Below are positions 54,330 to 61,749 of a stretch of 64,000 bases of DNA, piece by piece. The first letter of the stretch is position 1; every line of letters starts with the position of its first letter. Below the pieces are notes generated by a model that was not told the origin of the DNA, did no database searches, and was given only the letters and a program-made list of their open reading frames with translations. The translations under genes and the position numbers were made by a program. Location of the stretch: assembly GCF_013366375.1 (NCBI RefSeq), contig NZ_JABWMJ010000008.1, forward strand, positions 1 through 64,000. Direction: 5' to 3'. Origin of the DNA: Rhizobacter koreensis (GTDB lineage: Bacteria; Pseudomonadota; Gammaproteobacteria; Burkholderiales; Burkholderiaceae_C).

Positions 54330-55995
54330 AGACCGGGCCGCCGCCGCCCTCGGGCGTGACCCAGACGATGTTCTGCGTCGGGTCCTTGATGTCGCAGGTC
54401 TTGCAGTGCACGCAGTTCTGCGCGTTGATCTGCAGCCGCGGCGGGCCGTCGGCCTCTTCGACGAACTCGTACACCCCGGCCGGGCAGTAGCGCGTCTCGG
54501 GCCCCGCGAAGCGCTTCAGGTTCATCCCCACGGGCACCGAGGCGTCTTTCAGCGTCAGGTGCGCGGGCTGGTTCTCTTCGTGGTTGGTGTTGCTCAGGAA
54601 CACCGAGCCCAGGCGATCGAAGCTGATCACGCCGTCGGGCTTGGGGTAGGCGATCGGTGCGGCCTGGTCGGCCGGCAGCAGCGTTTCGTGGTCGCGTTGG
54701 GTCGCGTGCAGCGTCCACGGCGGGCTGGTGATGCCGAGCTTGGGCAGCAGCCACTGCTCGATGCCCGTCATCAGCTGCCCCGTGAGCTTGCCCTTCTTGA
54801 ACCACAGCTTGAAGTTGCGCGTCTGCTTCAGCTCGTCGTGCAGCCAGCTGGCAGCGAAGGCTTCGGGGTAGGCGCTCAACTCGTCGCGTTGTCGCCCCGC
54901 GGCGAGCGCCGGGGCCAGGGCCTCGGCGCACAGCATGCCGCTCTTGATGGCGGCGTGGCTGCCCTTGATGCGCGCCGCATTCAGGTAGCCGGCATCGCAG
55001 CCCACCAGCGCGCCGCCCGGGAACACCGTCTTGGGCAGCGCCTGCGGCGTGCCGTTGTTGATGGCGCGCGCACCGTAGGCCAGGCGCTTGCCGCCTTCGA
55101 TGTGGGCGCGGATCGCCGGATGGGTCTTCCAGCGCTGCATCTCCTCGAACGGGCTCAGGTGCGGGTTGCGGTAATCGAGCCCGATCACGAAGCCCAGCGT
55201 CACCTTGCTGTCCGACAGGTGGTACAGGAATCCACCGCCGAAGGTGTCGTCGGTCATCGGCCAGCCGGCGGTGTGCAGCACGCGGCCGGGCTGGGCCCGC
55301 TGCGGATCGATTTCCCACAGCTCCTTGATGCCGATGGCGAAGCTCTGCGGGTCGCGACCCTCGTCGAGGCGGTAGCGCGCGATGAGCTGCTTGCCCAGGT
55401 GCCCGCGCGCGCCCTCGGCGAACACCGTGTACTTGCCCACCAGTTCCATGCCGAGCTGGAACGCATCACCGGGCTCGCCGCTCTTGCCGATGCCCATGTT
55501 GCCGGTGGCCACGCCGCGCACCGCGCCCTGCTCGTCGTGGAGCACCTCGGCGGCAGCGAAGCCCGGGAAGATCTCCACGCCCAGGGCCTCGGCCTGCTGG
55601 GCCAGCCAGCGCACCACGTTGCCGAGCGAGACCACGTAGCAGCCGTGGTTGTGCAGGTTGCGCGGCACCAGCCAGTCGGGCGTGCGCCGGCTCCCGGTGG
55701 GCGACAGGAACAGCACGTCGTCGCCGGTCACCGGCTGCAGCAACGGGGCGTCGCGCGCCTTCCAGTCAGGCAGCAGCTCGGTGATGGCGCGCGGGTCCAT
55801 CACCGCACCGGACAGGATGTGCGCGCCGGGCTCCGAGCCCTTCTCGATGACGACGACCGATGCCTCGGGTTGTAGCTGCTTGAGACGGATTGCCGCGGCC
55901 AGCCCGGCCGGGCCGGCGCCGACCACGACGACGTCGTATTCCATGGCCTCGCGCGGGCCGTAACGCTCGATGAGTTCCTGTGTGTTCACTGGCAT
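54316..55995 (-). CDS. Electron-transfer flavoprotein-ubiquinone oxidoreductase
   Basis: A 559-residue membrane-associated flavoprotein that passes electrons from ETF to ubiquinone. The N-terminal FAD site is VVVVGAGPAGLAAAIRLKQL, followed by GAHILSGAVMDP and VFAEGARGHLGKQL. The C-terminal ferredoxin-like part has CPAGVYEF and NCVHCKTCDIKDP, supplying the four cysteines of the 4Fe-4S cluster. Length is typical. It would serve the acyl-CoA dehydrogenases encoded on both sides. ETF subunit genes themselves are not in the window. Confidence 0.95.
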   Translation of the reverse strand: MPVNTQELIERYGPREAMEYDVVVVGAGPAGLAAAIRLKQLQPEASVVVIEKGSEPGAHILSGAVMDPRAITELLPDWKARDAPLLQPVTGDDVLFLSPTGSRRTPDWLVPRNLHNHGCYVVSLGNVVRWLAQQAEALGVEIFPGFAAAEVLHDEQGAVRGVATGNMGIGKSGEPGDAFQLGMELVGKYTVFAEGARGHLGKQLIARYRLDEGRDPQSFAIGIKELWEIDPQRAQPGRVLHTAGWPMTDDTFGGGFLYHLSDSKVTLGFVIGLDYRNPHLSPFEEMQRWKTHPAIRAHIEGGKRLAYGARAINNGTPQALPKTVFPGGALVGCDAGYLNAARIKGSHAAIKSGMLCAEALAPALAAGRQRDELSAYPEAFAASWLHDELKQTRNFKLWFKKGKLTGQLMTGIEQWLLPKLGITSPPWTLHATQRDHETLLPADQAAPIAYPKPDGVISFDRLGSVFLSNTNHEENQPAHLTLKDASVPVGMNLKRFAGPETRYCPAGVYEFVEEADGPPRLQINAQNCVHCKTCDIKDPTQNIVWVTPEGGGGPVYAGM

Positions 55996-56028
55996 GGCCC
56001 GCGCACGCCGCTGCGCGCGCGCTTTCGT

Positions 56029-56535
56029 TCAGCTTGTGGATGGGGGGACGGGCGGCGCACGGTCTGGCGCCATGCCGCGCCGGTAGACCAGCAGCGCGCG
56101 CTTGAAGGTGCAAACGACCACGCCGTCCTGGTTGAAGCCTTCGGTCGCGACCGTCACCACGCCCACGTTCGGGCGCGATTTCGATGCGCGCTTGTCGATC
56201 ACCGTGGAGCGTGCATAGATCGTGTCGCCCTCGAACACCGGGTTCGGCAGGCGCACCTCGTCCCAGCCAAGATTGGCGAAGACGTTGTACGAGACGTCGA
56301 TGACCGACTGGCCGGTGACCAGGGCCAACGTGAAGCAGGAGTTCACCAGCGGCTTGCCGAACTCGGTCTTGGCGGCGTAGTGCGCGTCGAAGTGGACGTT
56401 GGCCACGTTCTGCGTCAGCAGCGTGAACCAGATGTTGTCGTGCTGGGTGACGGTGCGGCCCAGCGGATGGCGGTATTCGTCGCCGACCTCGAAGTCCTCG
56501 AAGAAGCGCCCCTGCCAACCCGGCTTCACACTCAC
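56029..56535 (-). CDS. MaoC-family dehydratase (mesaconyl-CoA hydratase-like)
   Basis: A 168-residue MaoC protein: GRFFEDFEVGDEYRHPLGRTVT, TQNVANVHFDAHYAAKTEFG, PLVNSCFTLALVTGQSV. The hydratase region keeps the His but has Asn for the usual Asp. This is the pattern of the (S)-type methylmalyl or mesaconyl-CoA dehydratase-like branch. The start is a GTG at 56535 with AAGGAG inside the last codons of the TetR gene, so it is co-transcribed and coupled to the regulator. Confidence 0.82.
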   Translation of the reverse strand: MSVKPGWQGRFFEDFEVGDEYRHPLGRTVTQHDNIWFTLLTQNVANVHFDAHYAAKTEFGKPLVNSCFTLALVTGQSVIDVSYNVFANLGWDEVRLPNPVFEGDTIYARSTVIDKRASKSRPNVGVVTVATEGFNQDGVVVCTFKRALLVYRRGMAPDRAPPVPPSTS

Positions 56536-56541
56536 CGCGGG

Positions 56542-57165
56542 CTACTCCTTCACGAAGGTGCCGTCGAACACGATCGTGGTGATCTGTTCGACGAAGTCGT
56601 CGAAGGAACCCTTCTGCGGGTTGTACCACTCGACCGTCCAGTTCAGCGCGCCGATCACGAACAGGCGGGCAATGGTGGCCCCGATGTCGCGGCGCAACTC
56701 GCCCCGCTGCAACGCTTCGTCGAGCAGCGCGTCCCAGTAGTCGGCGTAGTCGCGCCGCACCTTGCGGTGGCGGTTCTTCGCCGCCGGTGGAATCTGGCCG
56801 TAGATGCGGATGTTGGCCGACGTGAAGTCGCCGTGGTGCAGCAGGCCCCAGAGGTGCCCCTCGATGGCCGCGGCCACCTTCTTGCGCGCGGTGGCACCCT
56901 GGGGCAGGGCCTCCACCCGCTCGCGCACCGCCTTGGCGACCGCGAGAATGCCCTTGTCCAGCACCTCGCCCAGGATCTGCTCCTTCGACTCGAAGTGGTA
57001 GTAGATGCTGCCGGCCTTGATGCCCGCCGCGTCAGCCACTTCGCGCAGCGTCGTCGCCGCGTAGCCGTGGTGGCGAAACAGCCGCGATGCCTCGAGCAGG
57101 ATGCGCTCGCGCGTGGCGGTGTCGACTTCCGCGCTTGCGGTGCCTTCACGAGTCTTGGTGGCCAT
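56542..57165 (-). CDS. TetR-family transcriptional regulator
   Basis: A 207-residue TetR repressor. The N-terminal helix-turn-helix domain reads RERILLEASRLFRHHGYAATTLREVADAAGIKAGSIYYHFESKEQIL in family order. The C-terminal ligand domain is helical (IYGQIPPAAKNRHRKVRRDY, NWTVEWYNPQKGSFDDFVEQ). It is divergent from the acyl-CoA dehydrogenase operon at 57402, and the operator at 57245-57264 lies between them. It probably represses both directions and is relieved by an acyl-CoA. It is the best candidate for the regulator of the repeated operators in this island. Confidence 0.9.
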   Translation of the reverse strand: MATKTREGTASAEVDTATRERILLEASRLFRHHGYAATTLREVADAAGIKAGSIYYHFESKEQILGEVLDKGILAVAKAVRERVEALPQGATARKKVAAAIEGHLWGLLHHGDFTSANIRIYGQIPPAAKNRHRKVRRDYADYWDALLDEALQRGELRRDIGATIARLFVIGALNWTVEWYNPQKGSFDDFVEQITTIVFDGTFVKE

Positions 57166-57244
57166 GATTCGAACGTTGGGCAGGTTACAAACGAAGCAGG
57201 CATTCTAGCGGCGCAAGCGGCGACGCCTTTCTCTGGGTGTGCGG

Positions 57245-57264
57245 CTAACTAACGTCTGTTCGAC
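57245..57264. promoter_or_regulatory. TetR operator, copy 1
   Basis: CTAACTAACGTCTGTTCGAC lies 80 bases from the TetR ATG and 138 bases before the dehydrogenase ATG. An identical 20-mer occurs at 61619-61638, before the carboxyltransferase gene. Arms are imperfect inverted repeats (AACTAACG / CTGTTCG). Identity over 20 bases between two promoters, one beside a TetR gene, strongly suggests its binding site. Confidence 0.75.
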
Positions 57265-57286
57265 AATGCTATCATGGCGCTTGAGT

Positions 57287-57361
57287 CCTGCCAATCGGGG
57301 GCGCAAGGCACGCGCCAGCGCGCAAGTGCGCGGCGCCTGCGTCCCCTCCCCGATTGGCAGG
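57287..57361 (+). other. Strong hairpin in the leader of the dehydrogenase operon
   Basis: Arms CCTGCCAATCGGGG (57287-57300) and CCCCGATTGGCAGG (57348-57361) are perfect 14-bp inverted repeats. The 47 bases between hold a further hairpin (CGCGC-AAGT-GCGCG). The whole 75 bases fold on themselves. The element lies between the operator and the AGGAG of the dehydrogenase gene, so it would be in the mRNA leader. It has no T tract. A regulatory RNA structure or a small palindromic repeat insertion are both possible. Confidence 0.7.
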
Positions 57362-57401
57362 TTGGCGCCAGTCCATCGATCACAGCCCTCAGGAGTTCCG
57401 C

Positions 57402-58568
57402 ATGCTGCTCAACGAAGACCAGATCGCGCTGCGCGACGTCGCCCGCCGCTTTGCCCGCGAAAAGCTCAAGCCCCGTTACCAGGCGCGCGAAGCCGAGTCC
57501 GGCTTCGACCGTGGGCTGATGAAGGAGATCGGTGCGCTCGGGCTGATCGGAGTGGACCTGCCGGAGGAGTACGGGGGCCTCGGGCTGAGCGGTGTCACCT
57601 CGGGCGTCATCACCGAGGAGATGGCGTACGGCGACTTCAACATCAGTTACCTGCAGCTGCTCGGCTCGCTGATGGGCGCCATCGTCCACCGCAACGCCAA
57701 CCCCGAGCTGGCGCGCCACTGGAACTCCAGGCTCGTTGCCGGGGAGGCCATCATCGGCCTCGGGCTGACGGAACCACGCGGCGGCTCCGACGCCGCCAAC
57801 CTGCAACTCAAGGCCAAGCGCGACGGCAAGCACTTCGTGCTGTCGGGCGAGAAGACCTCGATCACCTTCGCCGACCAGTGCGACGCGATGATCCTGTTCG
57901 CCCGCACCGGCGCCGCCGACGCGGGCGCGCGCGGCATCAGTGCCTTCCTGGTGCCGATGGACCTGCCTGGCATCCAACGCACGCGCTTCAACGACGTGGG
58001 CAGCAAGATCATCGGCCGTGGCTCGGTGTTCTTCGACGAGGTGCGCGTCCCGGCCGAGAACATGATGGGCGCCGAGGGCAAGGGCTTCACGCAGGTGATG
58101 CAGGGCTTCGACTTCAGCCGCATCCTGATCGCACTGCAGTGCCTGGGCGCGGCGCAGGCCTCGATCGACGAGACCTGGGCGTACGTGAAGGAGCGCCAGG
58201 CGATGGGCGCGCCGCTGGTGCAGTACCAGGGCGTGTCGTTCCCGATCGTCGAGTTTGAGACCCTGATCGCGGCGTGTCGCCAGCTGAGCTATCACGCGCT
58301 GGCGCTGCGCGATGCCGGGCAGCCGCACACCGCCGAGGCGGCGATGGTCAAGTGGATGGGCCCCAAGACCTCGTTCGACGCCATCCACCAGTGCATCCTG
58401 ACCTTCGGCCACTACGGCTGGAGCATGGACCTGCCGCACCAGCAGCGCCTGCGCGACGTGATGGGCCTGGAGATCGGCGACGGCACCGCGCAGGTGATGA
58501 AGCTCATCGTCGCGCGCGAGCGCGCTGGGCGCATGGCGGTGCAGTACGCGGCGGAGAACCGCAAGTGA
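57402..58568 (+). CDS. Acyl-CoA dehydrogenase with Asp in place of catalytic Glu
   Basis: A 388-residue acyl-CoA dehydrogenase: LGLIGVDLPEEYGGLGLSG, LGLTEPRGGSDAANLQ, ITFADQCDAMILFART. The MCAD-type catalytic Glu position reads IGDGTAQVMKLIVAR, with Asp (D360). The alternative isovaleryl-type position reads GFDFSRIL, without Glu. Cyclohexanecarboxyl-CoA dehydrogenases and relatives are known with aspartate bases, so an alicyclic substrate is worth considering. The ATG at 57402 follows AGGAG by six bases. It is the first gene of the operon divergent from TetR, and its stop overlaps the next start. Confidence 0.88.
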   Translation: MLLNEDQIALRDVARRFAREKLKPRYQAREAESGFDRGLMKEIGALGLIGVDLPEEYGGLGLSGVTSGVITEEMAYGDFNISYLQLLGSLMGAIVHRNANPELARHWNSRLVAGEAIIGLGLTEPRGGSDAANLQLKAKRDGKHFVLSGEKTSITFADQCDAMILFARTGAADAGARGISAFLVPMDLPGIQRTRFNDVGSKIIGRGSVFFDEVRVPAENMMGAEGKGFTQVMQGFDFSRILIALQCLGAAQASIDETWAYVKERQAMGAPLVQYQGVSFPIVEFETLIAACRQLSYHALALRDAGQPHTAEAAMVKWMGPKTSFDAIHQCILTFGHYGWSMDLPHQQRLRDVMGLEIGDGTAQVMKLIVARERAGRMAVQYAAENRK

Positions 58569-59353
58569 GCGGCGCCAGCCCGGTATGGGTAGGCCGCGAC
58601 GGCGCGGTGGGTGTCATCGAGCTGGCGCGGCCCGACAAGTTCAATTGCCTGTCGTTGTCGGTTCATGGCGCGATTGCGGCCGCGCTCGACGAGTTCGAGG
58701 CGCCGGGTTCGGGGGTCCGGGCGGTGCTCATTCGCGCCCAGGGCAAGCACTTCTGCACCGGCGCCGACCTCGATGAAGTGAAGCGCCTGCGAAGCCACCC
58801 CGCCGATATCGAGCACTTCATCCGCTACGGTCACGTGGTGTTGCAGCGCATGGAGGAAAGCCCGTTGCCGGTGGTGGCCGCCTGCCAGGGCCTGGCACTG
58901 GCAGGCGGCAGCGAGCTGATGCTGGCCTGCGACGTGGTCTTCGCATCGAGCGACTTCAAGATCGGCGACCAGCACGCGCAATACGGCCTGGTGCCGGGCT
59001 GGGGCGGCTCGCAGCGGCTGCCACGCATCGTGGGCCTGCGACGCGCGCTCGACCTCTTCTACAGCGCACGCTGGATCGATGCGCCCACGGCGCTGGCCTG
59101 GGGCCTGGTGAACTACGTCGTCGAGCCCGACAAGCTGGCCGACGCCTCGATGGCCTACTGCACCCAGCTCGCCTCGCGCAGCCGCATCGGCCTGGCGACG
59201 ATGAAGCGCCTGGCACGCCAGGGTCTCGATCGGCCGCTGAACGAAGGCCTCGAAATGGAGCAGGTGCAGATCTCGCGCGAACTGCTCAACGACGATGTCT
59301 CCGAGGGACTGGCCGCCTTCGAGGCGCGCCGGCCGCCGGTCTTCAAGGCCTGA
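58565..59353 (+). CDS. Enoyl-CoA hydratase/isomerase family protein 2
   Basis: A 262-residue crotonase: FNCLSLSVHGAIAAAL, HFCTGADLDEVKRL for the first oxyanion site, CQGLALAGGSELMLACD for the second, and QHAQYGLVPGWGGSQRLPRIVG with intact GGSQRLPR. It should be a competent hydratase or isomerase. The GTG start overlaps the dehydrogenase stop (GTGA). It follows dehydrogenation and precedes the lyase gene, in the order expected for hydration before carbon-carbon cleavage. Confidence 0.88.
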   Translation: MSGASPVWVGRDGAVGVIELARPDKFNCLSLSVHGAIAAALDEFEAPGSGVRAVLIRAQGKHFCTGADLDEVKRLRSHPADIEHFIRYGHVVLQRMEESPLPVVAACQGLALAGGSELMLACDVVFASSDFKIGDQHAQYGLVPGWGGSQRLPRIVGLRRALDLFYSARWIDAPTALAWGLVNYVVEPDKLADASMAYCTQLASRSRIGLATMKRLARQGLDRPLNEGLEMEQVQISRELLNDDVSEGLAAFEARRPPVFKA

Positions 59354-59369
59354 ACGAGGAGCCGCACCC

Positions 59370-60347
59370 ATGTCCGACCTGCCGCGACGCGTCGAGTTCC
59401 ACGAAGAGGGGCCGCGCGAAGGCTTCCAGATGGAGCAGGGGAGCTTTCCGCTGCACGATCGGCTGGCGCTGATCGACGCCCTGGCCGCTTCCGGCCTGAA
59501 GCAGGTGCAATGCGCCTCGTTTGTCAGCCCGCGCGCGGTGCCGCAGATGGCCGATTCGCCGGAACTCTTCGCCAGCCTGAAGAAGCGACCCGGCACGCGC
59601 TACACGGCGCTGTGGCTCAACGAGAACGGTTTCGAACGTGCGCGCGCCTGCGACAACGTCGACATCGACGGCAAGGTGGTGTTCTACGTCACCGAGCCCT
59701 TCTCCCGGCGCAACAACAACTGCAGCGTGGCCGAGAACCGTGAGCGCCAGCTGGCGTGGATCGACCGGTACATCGCACTCGGCATCCCCTTCGAGCAGGC
59801 CTACGTCGTCACCGCCTTCGGCTGCAATCTCGGCGGGCCGGTGCCGCTGTCGGCCGTGACCGACGTGGTGCGCTGGCTGAAGGACACCTGCGCCGACCGC
59901 CGCATCCCGTTCCCGGCCTTCTACCTCGCCGACACGATGGGCTGGGCCAACCCCGAGGAGATCAAGCGCCGCATTGGCGCCGTGCGCGAGCTGGTGCCCC
60001 AGGCCCGTATCGGCCTGCACCTGCACGACACCCGCGGCGTGGGCGGTGCCAACGTGTACGCCGCGCTGCAGATGGGAGTGGAGCTGTTCGACGGTTCGGT
60101 GGCGGGTCTCGGCGGCTGCCCCTTCGCGGGCCACAAGCATGGCGGCGCGGCCGGCAACATCTGCACCGAGGACATGGCCTTCATGTGCGAGGAGATGGGC
60201 ATCGAGACGGGGCTCGACCTCGAACAGCTCGTCGAGGCCGCGCGTCTGGCCGAGCGCATCATCGGCCGCCCGCTGAATGGCCGCCTGATGCGCAGCGGCA
60301 CACTGACCGCCATGCGCAGCGGAGCGCTTGCCGCCATCCGCAGCTGA
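59370..60347 (+). CDS. HMG-CoA lyase-like enzyme (DRE-TIM family)
   Basis: A 325-residue TIM-barrel lyase related to 3-hydroxy-3-methylglutaryl-CoA lyase. The N-terminal motif reads EEGPREGFQME, where HMG-CoA lyases have GPRDGLQNE, so the metal-binding Asp is Glu. The metal histidines are present in GLHLHDT (H217, H219), and the catalytic cysteine in GLGGCPFA (C250) is followed by GGAAGNICTED. It would release an acetyl- or other short acyl unit from a tertiary 3-hydroxyacyl-CoA. The C-terminus ends with a short duplication (SGTLTAMRSGALAAIRS). The ATG at 59370 is chosen by alignment, and the upstream frame lies in the hydratase gene. Confidence 0.86.
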   Translation: MSDLPRRVEFHEEGPREGFQMEQGSFPLHDRLALIDALAASGLKQVQCASFVSPRAVPQMADSPELFASLKKRPGTRYTALWLNENGFERARACDNVDIDGKVVFYVTEPFSRRNNNCSVAENRERQLAWIDRYIALGIPFEQAYVVTAFGCNLGGPVPLSAVTDVVRWLKDTCADRRIPFPAFYLADTMGWANPEEIKRRIGAVRELVPQARIGLHLHDTRGVGGANVYAALQMGVELFDGSVAGLGGCPFAGHKHGGAAGNICTEDMAFMCEEMGIETGLDLEQLVEAARLAERIIGRPLNGRLMRSGTLTAMRSGALAAIRS

Positions 60348-60363
60348 GCCGCGCCACTCCATC

Positions 60364-61626
60364 GTGCACGGCGGGCCCGCCACCGGATCGCGCCCGCCGC
60401 CGGGCTCTCAGCCCGGGCCCCCCGAGCCAGCCGAGCCGTGGCTGGGCCCGCTGCTGGCGATGCTGGTGGTGCAGACGGCCGTCTCCTTCCTGTCGCGCAT
60501 TCCGCCCACGCTGGCGCCGACCTTGGCGCCGCGCGTGGGCTGGCCGGCCGAGAGCGTGGGCTACCTGTCGTCGCTGATCACCGGCGGCTCCATCGTCGTG
60601 CTGCTGCTGGCCGCGCCGCTGCAGCGCCGGGCCGGCTCGATGCGCACGCTGCAGATCGGCGTGGCGCTGGGCGTCGCCGGCACGCTGCTCAGTGCGCTGC
60701 CCTCGGCGCTGGCGCTGGTGGCCGGCTCGCTGCTCATCGGCCTGGCGATCGGCCCGCCGTCCACGGCCGGCATGGACGTGCTGCAACGCTACGCGCCGCT
60801 GCGCCACCGCAACCTGCTGTTCTCTGTGAAGCAGGCCGGCGTGCCGCTGGGCGGCGTGGCCGCCGGGCTGCTGCTGCCGGGCGCCGTGCAGGGGCTGGGG
60901 CTGGAGGGCGCGTTCGTGGCTGCCGCCGCCCTGGGTGCTGCGGCGCTGTGGCTGGTGCAGCCCTGGCGCGAGCGGGTGGATGCGCTGCGCGACCGGTCGT
61001 TGCGCCTGCACTGGCGGCAGTTCGGTTCGATCGACGCCGTGCGGCGGCCGCTGGCGGTGTTGGCCGCGATGCCGGCGATGCGCCGCATGGGCGTCGCGGG
61101 TGCGTGCCTCGCAACGGGGCAAAGCGCTTGGTTCGCCTTCCTCGTGACCTACCTCGTGTCGCGGCTGGGCTGGTCGCTGGTGGCGGCCGGCGCGCTGTTC
61201 GCGCTGATGCAGGTGCTCAGTGCGCTTGGCCGCCCGCTGGCGGGCTTCCTGTCCGACCGGCTCGGCGACGGCCTGCGCGTGTTGCGATGGATGGCGGCCG
61301 GCTCGGCCGGCACCACGCTGGTGTTCGCCTTCTGCACGCCGGCCTGGCCGGCCTGGGTGGTGGTCGCGCTCGCGGTGCTGGCCGGCCTGACGGTGGCCAG
61401 CTGGAACGGCATCCAGTTCGCCGAGGTGGCCCGCCTGGCGCCGCGCGAGTCGCTGGGCGAAGCGATGGCCGGCGCGACGCTGCTGCTGCTGGCCGCCTAC
61501 GTGGCAGCGCCGGTGCTGTTCGGGCTGGTCCTGGCGGCCGGTGGTGGCTACCGCCTGGCCTTTGTGCTGATTGCCGGGCTGACCGGCGCGGCGCTGTGGC
61601 CGCTGCGTTCTCGAACGACTAACTAA
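60364..61626 (+). CDS. Major facilitator superfamily transporter
   Basis: A 420-residue membrane protein with about twelve hydrophobic segments. It shows the MFS loop 2-3 motif weakly (PLQRRAGSMRTLQIG) and ALGRPLAGFLSDRLGDGLRV as the loop 8-9 repeat. A proline-rich N-terminal stretch precedes the first helix. The GTG at 60364 avoids overlap with the lyase gene. A TTG at 60328 would overlap its last seven codons. Placement between lyase and carboxyltransferase suggests import of the pathway acid or export of an intermediate. The regulon operator overlaps its stop codon. Confidence 0.78.
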   Translation: MHGGPATGSRPPPGSQPGPPEPAEPWLGPLLAMLVVQTAVSFLSRIPPTLAPTLAPRVGWPAESVGYLSSLITGGSIVVLLLAAPLQRRAGSMRTLQIGVALGVAGTLLSALPSALALVAGSLLIGLAIGPPSTAGMDVLQRYAPLRHRNLLFSVKQAGVPLGGVAAGLLLPGAVQGLGLEGAFVAAAALGAAALWLVQPWRERVDALRDRSLRLHWRQFGSIDAVRRPLAVLAAMPAMRRMGVAGACLATGQSAWFAFLVTYLVSRLGWSLVAAGALFALMQVLSALGRPLAGFLSDRLGDGLRVLRWMAAGSAGTTLVFAFCTPAWPAWVVVALAVLAGLTVASWNGIQFAEVARLAPRESLGEAMAGATLLLLAAYVAAPVLFGLVLAAGGGYRLAFVLIAGLTGAALWPLRSRTTN

Positions 61627-61638
61627 CGTCTGTTCGAC
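61619..61638. promoter_or_regulatory. TetR operator, copy 2
   Basis: CTAACTAACGTCTGTTCGAC is identical to the sequence at 57245-57264. It overlaps the MFS stop codon and lies about 110 bases before the chosen ATG of the carboxyltransferase gene. A separate regulated promoter for that gene and those after it is therefore likely. Confidence 0.75.
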
Positions 61639-61749
61639 CGATTGGATACACTGCATGCCCGGCCTGCTCTGCCCACAAGGGCGCCCGCCACCTTGAATGT
61701 GCCTGCTCCCCCTCAACCCGTCGATGCGGCGCCGCGTCGCCGTGTGCCC

